Source: Mycobacterium seoulense
GTDB taxonomy: Bacteria > Actinomycetota > Actinomycetes > Mycobacteriales > Mycobacteriaceae
Length of the DNA stretch: 64,000 bases
Assembly (NCBI RefSeq): GCF_010731595.1
Contig: NZ_AP022582.1
Coordinates: forward strand, 5,208,001-5,272,000
Direction of reading: 5' to 3'
This document shows, in pieces, positions 32,679-41,248 of the stretch. Made by a program: the position numbers and the translations under genes. Position 1 is the first letter of the stretch. Every line of letters starts with the position of its first letter. Under the pieces are notes generated by a model. The model did no database searches and was not told where the DNA came from. It saw only the letters and a list, made by a program, of their open reading frames with translations.

Positions 32679-34094
32679 ATGCACACCATCGAGGCGGACT
32701 ACCTGGTGGTCGGCGCGGGCGCCATGGGAATGGCGTTCGTCGACACGCTGGTGTCGGAGACGGACGCGCGGGTGGTGTTGGTCGACCGTAACCACCAGCC
32801 GGGCGGGCATTGGACCATGGCCTACCCGTTCGTGCGGCTGCATCAGCCCTCGGCGTTCTACGGCGTCAATTCGCTGAGACTTGGCGGCGACTCGATCGAC
32901 CAGATCGGTTGGAACCAGGGGCTTTACGAGTTGGCCACCGCCGCCGAGGTTTGCGCGTACTACGACCGCGTGCTCCGTCACCAGCTGTTGGAAAGCGGGC
33001 GGGTCACCTACTTCCCGATGAGCGAATACCGCGGTGACGGCCGGTTCACCACGCTCGCCGGGACCGACTACACCGTCGACGCGACGCGCCGCGTCGTCGA
33101 CGCCACCTACATGCACGTCACGGTGCCGGCCATGCGCCCGCCGCCCTACCCGGTCGCGCCGGGTGTGACCTGCGTGCCGCCCAACGACCTGCCGAAATGC
33201 GGCGCGCACGAGCGGTACGTGATCGTCGGGGCCGGCAAGACCGGCATCGACACCTGCCTGTGGCTGCTCGGCCAGGGCATCGCGCCCGACCGGCTGACCT
33301 GGATCATGCCCCGCGACTCCTGGCTGCTGGACCGCGCGAAGATGCAGCCCGGATCGTTGTTCGCCGATCAGATCAAAGCCGGCTTCATCGCGCAGCTTCG
33401 CGCCATCAGCGACGCCACGTCGGTCGAGGACCTTTTCGCGCGGCTCGAGGAATCCGGCGGTCTGCTGCGGATAGATCCGGCGGTCCGACCGACCATGTAT
33501 CGCTGCGCGACCGTCACCCGGCTGGAGCTCGAGGCGCTGCGACGCATCGGCGACGTGGTGCGGCTGGGCCACCTGCGGCGCATCGACGCGGACCGGATGG
33601 TCCTCGACGGCGGTGCGGTGGCCCGTGCCGGCCGCACCCTGTACCTCGACTGCACCGCTGATGGCGCCGAAAAGCGCCCGGCGACAGCGATTTTCGACGA
33701 TGGACGGATCACGCTGCAAAGTGTGCGCGGATGCCAGCAGATCTTCAGCGCCGCGCTCATCGCCCACGTCGAAGCCGCGTACCACGACGACCGGGCGAAG
33801 AACGAACTGTGCGTGCCGTTGCCGCATCCCGACACCGACCTGGACTGGCTGCGGCTGGCGCTGGCCGACTACACCAACCAGCTGCGCTGGCTCGACGACC
33901 CGGACCTGACCGCCTGGATGTCCGCGGCCCGCCTGGACCTGTTCGGTCACCTGATCGGCCATCTGCTGCCGCCGGCATCGGCAAAGCCCCGGGTGCGGGA
34001 GCGGATACTGGGCATCGCCAAGTCGGTGTTCTCGGCCACCGCCGCCAAACTCGACGAGCTGCTCAGTGAACAAACCCCGCTCGCAGCGCCGTGA
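32679..34094 (+). CDS. FAD/NAD(P)-binding oxidoreductase, NAD(P)/FAD-dependent
   Basis: 471 residues. The N-terminal FAD motif is YLVVGAGAMGMAFVDTLV with VVLVDRNHQPGGHW, and a second nucleotide motif is YVIVGAGKTGIDTCLWLLGQ, the layout of flavin monooxygenases and related oxidoreductases. The central part has ITLQSVRGCQQIFSAAL, which I do not recognise from a named enzyme. It follows the TetR gene by 21 bases. A conserved mycobacterial protein of unknown substrate; it could be a Baeyer-Villiger/N-hydroxylating type oxidase but lacks the diagnostic FxGxxxHxxxW. Confidence 0.8.
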   Translation: MHTIEADYLVVGAGAMGMAFVDTLVSETDARVVLVDRNHQPGGHWTMAYPFVRLHQPSAFYGVNSLRLGGDSIDQIGWNQGLYELATAAEVCAYYDRVLRHQLLESGRVTYFPMSEYRGDGRFTTLAGTDYTVDATRRVVDATYMHVTVPAMRPPPYPVAPGVTCVPPNDLPKCGAHERYVIVGAGKTGIDTCLWLLGQGIAPDRLTWIMPRDSWLLDRAKMQPGSLFADQIKAGFIAQLRAISDATSVEDLFARLEESGGLLRIDPAVRPTMYRCATVTRLELEALRRIGDVVRLGHLRRIDADRMVLDGGAVARAGRTLYLDCTADGAEKRPATAIFDDGRITLQSVRGCQQIFSAALIAHVEAAYHDDRAKNELCVPLPHPDTDLDWLRLALADYTNQLRWLDDPDLTAWMSAARLDLFGHLIGHLLPPASAKPRVRERILGIAKSVFSATAAKLDELLSEQTPLAAP

Positions 34095-34097
34095 TAC

Positions 34098-34122
34098 CCG
34101 GTGTAACCCGGCTCGATATTCA
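34098..34122 (+). promoter_or_regulatory. ECF-type promoter of the sigma/Rieske operon (copy 1)
   Basis: CCGGTGTAAC at 34098-34107 is followed, nine bases later, by TATTC at 34117-34121. The same ten bases, spacing and TATTC recur at 35387-35410, before the cupredoxin gene. ECF sigma factors recognise a -35 of the G(G)xAAC type; TGTAAC fits this. This promoter would drive the sigma gene, whose GTG (34140) follows a strong ribosome binding site GGAGGAGG at 34129-34136. Autoregulation is inferred. Confidence 0.65.
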
Positions 34123-34139
34123 TCGGGTGGAGGAGGCAC

Positions 34140-34688
34140 GTGGCGGCACGAAACGAACCGGTCAAGCGGCCACTGCGGGCGGTGCCCGACAGTGGCGTTG
34201 ACGCTGGCTATCCCGACTGGGAGGCCGTGTACTCGGACAACGCGTCCTGGGTGTACCGGACGCTGTTCGCCCGGGTCGGCAACCGGGCCGACGCCGAGGA
34301 CCTCACCGCCGAGGTCTTCCTCGCCGCGCTGCGGCCGCTGCGGCTGACCGCGAGCGTCGGGGAGGTGCGCGCCTATCTGCGGGTCACCGCCCGCACGGTG
34401 CTCGCCGCGCATTGGCGGGAGACCCTGGGCCGGGAGATAACCTCGATCGACGACATCGAACAACCACCGGAGAGCGAGGAAGCGATCAGCACCGCGCCGC
34501 AGCGTGTCGCCCGGGTTCTCGACAACCTGCCGGACCGGTACCGGCAGATACTGGAATTGCGCTTCCTGCAAGGGCATTCGATCAAGGATTCCGCGGCGGA
34601 ACTCGGCGTCAGCGTCGCCAACGCCAAGGTGCTCCAGCATCGCGCGCTGCGGCTGGCGGCGCAGGTCAACGACGGGGGCCAACCATGA
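34140..34688 (+). CDS. ECF RNA polymerase sigma factor
   Basis: 182 residues from the GTG at 34140. Region 2 is YPDWEAVYSDNASWVYRTLF and NRADAEDLTAEVFLAALRPL; region 4 is LPDRYRQILELRFLQGHSIK and SAAELGVSVANAKVLQHRAL. These are the normal ECF landmarks, with no extra C-terminal domain. The stop overlaps the start of the Rieske gene (ATGA). Upstream lies a promoter-like element repeated before the cupredoxin gene, so it probably activates its own operon. It is not SigL, SigM or another sigma factor I can name. Confidence 0.9.
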   Translation: MAARNEPVKRPLRAVPDSGVDAGYPDWEAVYSDNASWVYRTLFARVGNRADAEDLTAEVFLAALRPLRLTASVGEVRAYLRVTARTVLAAHWRETLGREITSIDDIEQPPESEEAISTAPQRVARVLDNLPDRYRQILELRFLQGHSIKDSAAELGVSVANAKVLQHRALRLAAQVNDGGQP

Positions 34689-35386
34689 ACGCGCGCGGGT
34701 TGCGCCGATACGTCGACGACCTGTTGCGGGGCCGGCGGCCCAGGCCGTTCGCCCCCGACGACTTCGAGGCGGCGCAGCTGCGCACCGCTATCGAACTGCG
34801 CGCGGCCGGGCGCAGGGGCGACGCGCCCCGCCCGGAATTCCTCGACGACCTGCATCGGCGCCTGGCCGAGCAGATGTCCGACGGGCGAGGGCAACCGGTG
34901 CCGAAGCACAACAGCACCCGCCGCCAGGTCATCGTCGGCACGTCGGCCGCCGCGGCCGCCGCGGTCACCGCGGTGTCCATCGACCGAGCGGTGATCACCG
35001 GTCAAACCGGCGGTGTCCCCGCCGCCGACAACACGCCGCTGACGCCCAACGCCGGAACCTGGCAGCGGGTGGCGGCCAGCTCGCAGGTGCCCGACGGTGT
35101 CATGCACCCCTTCGACCTCGGTTCGGTCAGCGGATTCGTGCGCCGCGTCGACGGCAAGCCCCAGGCCATCTCCGGGGTGTGCACACACCAGGGGTGCCGG
35201 TTGTGGTTCGACGCGCCCGACGACACGCTGCGCTGCCCCTGCCACTCGACATCCTTCTCACCGACCGGGCAGGTGCTCACCCATCAACTGCCGATCGCCC
35301 CGAAGCCGTTGCCGCCGTTGCTGGTTCGTGAGGTCGACGGCGTCATCGAGGTGTTCGCGCCCCCGCGCCCCGACCAGCCCGCCTGA
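34685..35386 (+). CDS. Membrane-anchored Rieske [2Fe-2S] protein with N-terminal anti-sigma-like domain
   Basis: 233 residues. Residues 1-70 (RRYVDDLLRGRRPRPFAPDD, FEAAQLRTAIELRAA, EFLDDLHRRLAEQ) form a small helical cytoplasmic domain of the size and place of anti-sigma domains. STRRQVIVGTSAAAAAAVTAV (about 77-97) resembles a Tat-type signal-anchor. The exported part has both Rieske boxes, CTHQGC (C166, H168) and CPCHSTSF (C184, H187), plus C171 and C186, which form the disulfide of high-potential Rieske centres. The domain is too small and its gene too far from cytochrome bc1 to be QcrA. The gene is coupled to the sigma gene by ATGA overlap, so I infer a redox-sensing anti-sigma factor. Confidence 0.85.
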   Translation: MNARGLRRYVDDLLRGRRPRPFAPDDFEAAQLRTAIELRAAGRRGDAPRPEFLDDLHRRLAEQMSDGRGQPVPKHNSTRRQVIVGTSAAAAAAVTAVSIDRAVITGQTGGVPAADNTPLTPNAGTWQRVAASSQVPDGVMHPFDLGSVSGFVRRVDGKPQAISGVCTHQGCRLWFDAPDDTLRCPCHSTSFSPTGQVLTHQLPIAPKPLPPLLVREVDGVIEVFAPPRPDQPA

Positions 35387-35411
35387 CCGGTGTAACTCCC
35401 CGCCCTATTCC
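35387..35411 (+). promoter_or_regulatory. ECF-type promoter of the cupredoxin gene (copy 2)
   Basis: CCGGTGTAAC at 35387-35396 starts directly after the Rieske stop, and TATTC is at 35406-35410, exactly the same spacing as before the sigma gene. The cupredoxin ATG (35417) is six bases after the -10, so its transcript would be leaderless. Two matching 15-base patterns in a 1.3-kb operon are unlikely by chance. It indicates that the sigma factor drives the cupredoxin part separately as well. Confidence 0.65.
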
Positions 35412-35416
35412 TGGGC

Positions 35417-35809
35417 ATGACGCTTCGAACACACTCGGCGGCCGCGCTGGCCGTCGCCGTGCTGCTGGCCGGTTGCTCGGCTTCGCGGCCCGCCGCAGGC
35501 TCCGGCACCGGCGTGCCCACCGGCTCGACGTCGGTGACCGCACCGGCTGCTCCGGTAGGCGGCGACCAGGTCACCATCGACGGCTTCGCGTTCGCACCCG
35601 CCACGTTGACCGTCGCGGCCGGCACCACGGTCACGTGGACCAACCGCGACGAAGAACCGCACACCGTGGCCGCGAGCGACGGTTCGTTCCACTCGCCCGG
35701 CATGGGGACCGGGGCCACCTTCACCCACACCTTCACCGACCCCGGCACTTTCGACTACGTGTGCTCGATACACCCGATGATGCGCGGGACCGTGGTGGTG
35801 ACCCGATGA
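35417..35809 (+). CDS. Cupredoxin-domain lipoprotein (amicyanin/plastocyanin-like)
   Basis: 130 residues. Signal peptide plus lipobox LLAGC with lipidated Cys20, then a threonine/proline/serine linker and a cupredoxin domain. The copper ligands are His82 (EEPHTVAA), Cys116, His119 and Met122 in DYVCSIHPMMRGTVVV, the C-x2-H-x2-M spacing of amicyanin. A type 1 blue-copper electron carrier anchored outside the membrane is expected. The stop overlaps the phosphoesterase start (ATGA). An ECF-like promoter lies right before the gene. It may donate or accept electrons for the Rieske protein, or report copper. Confidence 0.9.
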   Translation: MTLRTHSAAALAVAVLLAGCSASRPAAGSGTGVPTGSTSVTAPAAPVGGDQVTIDGFAFAPATLTVAAGTTVTWTNRDEEPHTVAASDGSFHSPGMGTGATFTHTFTDPGTFDYVCSIHPMMRGTVVVTR

Positions 35810-36729
35810 ACCCGAACATGAGTCGCCGCCAGCTGATGCGGCACACGGCGTGGTTCGGCGCGGCGGTCGGGTTCGCCGTCGTCGGCGGCGAGGTGATTTC
35901 GCATGTCGCCGGTGCGGGGGCGGCCGAGCAGCACACGCATGCCCGGCCCGCCCTGCGGTTCGCGCAGATCAGCGACAGCCACATCGGCTTCGCCGGGGCG
36001 CCGAACCCCGACGTCGCCGGCACGTTCGGCCACGCGATCGACCAGGTCAACAACCTCGGCTACACACCGGATTTCGTCGTGCACACCGGCGACCTCACGC
36101 ACCTGTCCAGCCCCGAGCAGTTCGACCAGGTGAAGCAGATGATGAGCGCCTTGAAGACGCCGCACGTGTTCACCGTCCCCGGGGAGCACGACTCGGTCGA
36201 CGACGCGGGGCAGAAGTACCGCAGCGCCTTCGGCGCCGGATCCGTCGGTGACGGCTGGTACAGCTTCGACATCGCGGGCGTCCACGTCATCGCACTGGTC
36301 AACACGCTGAATCTGCACAAGCTCGGCCATTTGGGAACCGACCAGCTGGAGTTCATCGAGAAGGACGTCGCGCGGCTCTCGAGCGACACCCCCATCATCG
36401 TGTTCAGCCACATCCCGCTGTTCGCGATGTACCCGAACTGGGGCTGGGGCACCGACGACGCGACCCAGGCGCTGTCCTACCTGCGCCGGTTCTCCTCGGT
36501 CACGTGCCTCAACGGGCATGTGCACCAATTGTTTTCCAAGACAGAAGGCAACGTCACGTTCTACAGCGGGACGACGACCGCGTACCCGCTGCCGCGCCCC
36601 GGCGACGGACCGGCGCCCAAGCCGGTCACCCTGCCCGCCGGCAAGCTCCGCGACGCGCTCGGCATCCGCGAGGTGAGCTACACCAAGGGCGAGACCGCCC
36701 TGGCGTTGAAAGAGCGGGCGCTGCAATGA
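35806..36729 (+). CDS. Tat-exported metallophosphoesterase (CpdA-like)
   Basis: 307 residues. Twin-arginine signal SRRQLMRHTAWFGAAVGFAV with AGA cleavage region. The dimetal phosphoesterase motifs are DSHI (D57, H59), GDLTH (D96, H99), GEHD (in place of the usual GNHD; E127), FSHIP (H202) and NGHVHQ (H238, H240). Asn-to-Glu at the GNHD site changes one metal ligand, so metal preference or substrate may differ from CpdA. It would act outside the membrane. Coupled by ATGA overlaps to the cupredoxin and to the next membrane protein. Confidence 0.9.
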   Translation: MNPNMSRRQLMRHTAWFGAAVGFAVVGGEVISHVAGAGAAEQHTHARPALRFAQISDSHIGFAGAPNPDVAGTFGHAIDQVNNLGYTPDFVVHTGDLTHLSSPEQFDQVKQMMSALKTPHVFTVPGEHDSVDDAGQKYRSAFGAGSVGDGWYSFDIAGVHVIALVNTLNLHKLGHLGTDQLEFIEKDVARLSSDTPIIVFSHIPLFAMYPNWGWGTDDATQALSYLRRFSSVTCLNGHVHQLFSKTEGNVTFYSGTTTAYPLPRPGDGPAPKPVTLPAGKLRDALGIREVSYTKGETALALKERALQ

Positions 36730-37160
36730 CTGTGGCGGGCCTGGCGATCCGCATCGGGTTCGCCGTTTCCTTGGTGGTCAGCGCGGCCAGCCACGCCTAC
36801 CTCTATATGCACGGCTATCGGCACATCCCGGATATCGGCACCGCATTCCTGGTGCAGGCCAGCGTTTCGTTCGCCATCGCCCTGCTGATCCTGCTCGGCG
36901 GTCCCGGGTGGCTCCGCTGGGCCGCGGCCGCCGTGGCGGGTGGTTCACTGGTCGCGTTCGTGTTATCGAGAACCGTTGGGGTCCTTGGCTTTATGGAACA
37001 GGGCTGGGATCCCGCGCCGCACGCCGTTATCAGCGTGGCCGCGGAAGCGCTGACGGTGCTGCTGTGGGCGGGGGGCCTGATCGGCTGGGTGCTGACCTCT
37101 AGGCGTTACCCGGTGCATTCGGAACTTCAGCGAGGTCGCGGGCAGACCACTTCCGCTTGA
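36726..37160 (+). CDS. Small membrane protein, four predicted helices
   Basis: 144 residues from the ATG at 36726 overlapping the phosphoesterase stop. Hydrophobic stretches are about residues 5-30 (GLAIRIGFAVSLVVSAASHA), 42-62 (LVQASVSFAIALLILLG), 65-90 (LRWAAAAVAGGSLVAFVLSR) and 108-130 (ISVAAEALTVLLWAGGLIGW). I do not recognise a family; it resembles small DoxX- or quinone-interacting membrane proteins in size. As the last gene of the operon it may be the membrane partner of the exported redox proteins. Its last 62 bases overlap the convergent acyltransferase gene. Confidence 0.8.
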   Translation: MTVAGLAIRIGFAVSLVVSAASHAYLYMHGYRHIPDIGTAFLVQASVSFAIALLILLGGPGWLRWAAAAVAGGSLVAFVLSRTVGVLGFMEQGWDPAPHAVISVAAEALTVLLWAGGLIGWVLTSRRYPVHSELQRGRGQTTSA

Positions 37161-38181
37161 GACGGGATCTCAGCGATTGCGCGGGCTTTTCGATCAAGAA
37201 CCAGCTCAGCGCGGCCATGGGCAGGGTAGCCAGCGCCGCAACCAGAAAAAAGACAAGCGGGTGCAGCCAGATAAGCCCACAGATCGCCAGCAACTGTTGC
37301 GTCGGGTAGGCGTAAATGTAGACGCCGTAGGACAGATCCGTACGTAATCTCAGGCGCTTGTTGTGGATCAACACACCCGACACGACGACGGCATAAGCCA
37401 GCGGAATGGCGGCCACCACGCGGTAATCGGGCAATAGGCCGGCCACCAGCACGATCACCACGCTCACGGCGACCAGGGACCATCGGGCGGGGATCACGTC
37501 ACGCCACTGATACAGGAACGCGCCCGCCGCAAACATGATCGCGGAACGCACTGCGAGCTGCGGGATCGTCCATACCCCGGGAAACGTCAAAGGCGGCAGT
37601 GCCATCGCCCCCAACACCGCCAGCGCCAATATCGCAGGCGAAACCCACCGGCGATTCGCGAGTCCGATGACACCGATCACGGCGACTACCAGATAGCACA
37701 TCAGTTCCCAGATCAGGGACCACAGGGAAGCGTTCCATTTTCCCGCATCCGGGATCCCGCGCGGTGTGGCACCGACATTCTGATGCAGGTAGGCCACCGC
37801 AGCGTTTTTCCAGACGTATTCGATCGGGTCACTGGACAGGAGCAGCTTGACGGCCGAGCCACCTTGAATCGCCACGCTTATCGGGGCGATGACGAACGCC
37901 GTCACGATCAAGCAGACGTAGAACCCGGGAAGGATGCGAAGGGCCCGAGCCGCCAGATAGTCACGGACCCGCGGGTCGTTGAGCCAGCTGGCGGTGATGA
38001 GGAATCCCGAGATCGCAAAGAAGCCGTCAACCCCGACCGAGAAGAAGAGCTGGAGAATCGCCGCGGGCGGCATGCGGCCCGTGATGGGCCAGGAGTGGAA
38101 GAGCATCACCTCGGCCGCCAGGGCCAGCCGAAATACGTTCAGCGCGTTCCTTCGCGGGTCGAATACCAGCCCTAGCTTCAT
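37099..38181 (-). CDS. Membrane acyltransferase family 3 (OafA/NolL-like)
   Basis: 360 residues from the ATG at 38181 with GGAGG upstream. A multi-helix acyltransferase_3 protein: RLALAAEVMLFHSWPITGR carries the helix-1 histidine expected to be catalytic, SVGVDGFFAISGFLITASWL is the family hallmark, and FRP-type end is FLIEKPAQSLRSRL. Such enzymes O-acylate (acetyl, succinyl and others) exported polysaccharides or glycolipids. It is the near-duplicate of the gene immediately upstream (38236-39396), with 54 bases between. The acceptor is unknown; rmlC/rmlB nearby hint at surface sugars. Confidence 0.93.
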   Translation of the reverse strand: MKLGLVFDPRRNALNVFRLALAAEVMLFHSWPITGRMPPAAILQLFFSVGVDGFFAISGFLITASWLNDPRVRDYLAARALRILPGFYVCLIVTAFVIAPISVAIQGGSAVKLLLSSDPIEYVWKNAAVAYLHQNVGATPRGIPDAGKWNASLWSLIWELMCYLVVAVIGVIGLANRRWVSPAILALAVLGAMALPPLTFPGVWTIPQLAVRSAIMFAAGAFLYQWRDVIPARWSLVAVSVVIVLVAGLLPDYRVVAAIPLAYAVVVSGVLIHNKRLRLRTDLSYGVYIYAYPTQQLLAICGLIWLHPLVFFLVAALATLPMAALSWFLIEKPAQSLRSRLKRKWSARDLAEVPNAPGNA

Positions 38182-38235
38182 CCGCCTCCGCCCGTCGTAC
38201 ACCCAGTGCTGTCGGCGTCATCGTATCGGCCGTGA

Positions 38236-39396
38236 CTAGGCGGTACCCCGAAACTCGGGGGGAAGTGCGCTACCGGGAACCTCCGCCGGCAGCATGATCA
38301 CCGTTTGCGTCGTTTGCTTTCGGTGCGCAGGGGCCTTCCGCTTTAGACGACGTTTGAGCGACCGCGCGGGCTTTTCGACCAAAAACCAGCTTGCCGCGGC
38401 CAGCGGAAGGGTCGCTACCGTCGCAACGACGAAGAATGCAATCGGATGTAGCCAGCGGAGGCCACCGATGACCAGCAATTGCTGGACCGGGAATGCGTAG
38501 ATGTACAGGCCATAGGACAGGTCGGTGCGCAGTCTCAGGCGGTTGTGGTGGATCAGGGCGCCCGAAACGATGATGGCATAAGCCAGCGGTACGGCAGCCA
38601 CCAGACGGTAGTCGGGCAGCAGGCTGGCCGCCGCGACAATGACCAAGCTCACCGCGACGAGGGACCACCGAGCCGGGATCTTGTCTCGCCACTGATAGAG
38701 GAGCGCGCCGGACGCAAACATAATGGCGGTTCGGCAGGCCAAAAACACGAGGGGGACCAGCGTATTGCCCTGCTGGTGAGTCAATTCCTCGGGAGAGGTA
38801 AGGGGCGGCAATAACGACGCCCCGATCAGCGCCCCAACCAATATCACGGGAGAAACCCATCGGCGGCTAGCGAGCCCGACCACGCCGATTGCCGCAACAA
38901 TCAGGTAGCACAGCACTTCCCAGATGAGGGACCACAGTGACCCGTTCCAAACACCCGCAACGGGGACCCCGTGGGGTGTCCCGCCGATATCAAACTTGAC
39001 CACTGCCACCGCGCTGTTCTCCAACACGAATTCCAATGGCGCGCCGGACGCTAAAAGCTTGGTGACCGAGCCGCCTTGCATCGCTACCCCGACGGGGGCG
39101 ATGACAAATGCGGTTACGACCAAACAGGCGTAGAAGCCAGGGAGAATGCGAAGCGCTCGGGCCGCGAAATATTCACGGACCCGCGGATTGCTGAGCCAAC
39201 TGGCGGTGATGAGAAATCCCGAGATCGCGAAGAATCCGTCGACGCCCACACAAAGAAGAAGTTGGTAAACGGGCTTGACCGACAGGACACGACCCGTGAC
39301 CCCCCACGAGTGAATGAGAATCACCTCGGCGGCCAGCAGCAGGCGCCACGCGTTCAACGCGTTGCTCCGCGGATCGAAGATGTGCCCTAGCTTCAT
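38236..39396 (-). CDS. Membrane acyltransferase family 3 (OafA/NolL-like), paralog
   Basis: 386 residues from the ATG at 39396 (MKLGHIFDPRSNALNAWRLL), preceded by GAAGGGGG. Nearly the same layout as the downstream gene: AAEVILIHSWGVTGR with the putative catalytic His, CVGVDGFFAISGFLITASWL, and SWFLVEKPARSLKRRL before a basic C-terminal tail with extra residues (RKAPAHRKQTTQTV). Tandem duplication is evident from shared phrases such as NALN, ASWL, ARWSLVAVS, LLPDYRxVAA, TDLSYGxYIYA. The two copies may add different acyl groups or act on different acceptors. Confidence 0.93.
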   Translation of the reverse strand: MKLGHIFDPRSNALNAWRLLLAAEVILIHSWGVTGRVLSVKPVYQLLLCVGVDGFFAISGFLITASWLSNPRVREYFAARALRILPGFYACLVVTAFVIAPVGVAMQGGSVTKLLASGAPLEFVLENSAVAVVKFDIGGTPHGVPVAGVWNGSLWSLIWEVLCYLIVAAIGVVGLASRRWVSPVILVGALIGASLLPPLTSPEELTHQQGNTLVPLVFLACRTAIMFASGALLYQWRDKIPARWSLVAVSLVIVAAASLLPDYRLVAAVPLAYAIIVSGALIHHNRLRLRTDLSYGLYIYAFPVQQLLVIGGLRWLHPIAFFVVATVATLPLAAASWFLVEKPARSLKRRLKRKAPAHRKQTTQTVIMLPAEVPGSALPPEFRGTA

Positions 39397-39584
39397 TGGC
39401 CCCCTTCGCCGGAGCGCCCACGCTACCGGCGCCATCCTATCGCTACGTAACGCCCGAAAAGGCGGATACGCGTCCCCCCGAATCACCGATTCCACCACTT
39501 ATCGGGGGTGAGTGAGGCCGACTTAGGCAAATTGAGGTCCACGCATTTCTTGCGGGCGGTGACCAACCGAACGCTTGGTTGTTT

Positions 39585-39608
39585 CCGGACCGGACGGCAA
39601 CGGTCCGG
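39585..39608 (-). terminator. Hairpin downstream of rmlC, probable terminator
   Basis: CCGGACCG at 39585-39592 and CGGTCCGG at 39601-39608 form a perfect 8-bp stem around an 8-base loop, nine bases past the rmlC stop (39617, leftward gene). No run of U follows, typical of mycobacterial terminators. It would end the long leftward rml/LLM/kinase transcript before the acyltransferase genes. The rest of 39397-39616 contains no gene I can support. Confidence 0.55.
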
Positions 39609-39616
39609 CCGCGCGC

Positions 39617-40225
39617 TTATTGGTGACGCATCCCGCCGATGAAGCGCTGGGTCTCCGCCCAGCTGGGCAGAAGCCCCGCGGCGCGCACTTCTTCGAAGCC
39701 GGGGGCCGCGGCGTCGCGGTCCGACAGGCTGGGGGCGGCGCCGTTAACCAGCGGCCACTCGATCCCGATCGCCGGATCGGTCGCACAAATGGTGTGCTCG
39801 CGCCGTGGGTCGTATTCGGCCGAGCACAGATACATCACCGTCGAATCGTCCTGCAAGGCAAGGAAGCCGTGCCCCAGGCCCTCGGAAAGGTAAATCGTCC
39901 TGCGGTCCTTGTCGTCGAGCAGCACGGAATCCCACTGCCCGAATGTGGGCGAACCCTCGCGGATGTCCACCACGACGTCGAACACCGAGCCGCGCACGCA
40001 CGTCACGTATTTGGCCTGGCTCGGCGGCAGCTCGGCGAAGTGCAGCCCGCGCAGCACCCCGGCGGACGAAACCGAGCAGTTCGCTTGCCGGACATCGAAG
40101 CGGTGACCGGCGAACTCGGTGAACCCGCGGTCGGTAAGCCATTCGAAGAACAGGCCACGGGAATCGCCGTGAATGGCGGGGGTGATCTCCCAGGCTCCGG
40201 GAATGGCGAGCTCGCGCACCTTCAT
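39617..40225 (-). CDS. rmlC: dTDP-4-dehydrorhamnose 3,5-epimerase
   Basis: 202 residues from the ATG at 40225 (MKVRELAIPGAWEIT); a GTG four codons upstream is in the ORF but the ATG is the family start. Third enzyme of dTDP-L-rhamnose synthesis, needed for the arabinogalactan linker. RmlC features: SRGLFFEWL, SAGVLRGLHF (active-site His) and KYVTCVRGSVFDVVVDIR. It lies one base after the rmlB stop, as in M. tuberculosis Rv3465/Rv3464. A terminator-like hairpin follows. Confidence 0.97.
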   Translation of the reverse strand: MKVRELAIPGAWEITPAIHGDSRGLFFEWLTDRGFTEFAGHRFDVRQANCSVSSAGVLRGLHFAELPPSQAKYVTCVRGSVFDVVVDIREGSPTFGQWDSVLLDDKDRRTIYLSEGLGHGFLALQDDSTVMYLCSAEYDPRREHTICATDPAIGIEWPLVNGAAPSLSDRDAAAPGFEEVRAAGLLPSWAETQRFIGGMRHQ

Positions 40226-40226
40226 C

Positions 40227-41231
<1,005 letters not shown>

Positions 41232-41248
41232 CTAACCGAGCGCGCCGG

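Noticed and set aside
32670..34682. A 670-codon leftward open frame
   Set aside because: Antisense to the FAD oxidoreductase and sigma genes; no motif, and it would run through the ECF-type promoter region.
34685..35386. QcrA, the Rieske subunit of cytochrome bc1
   Set aside because: It has one membrane anchor instead of three, is much shorter than mycobacterial QcrA, and there are no qcrB/qcrC genes nearby.
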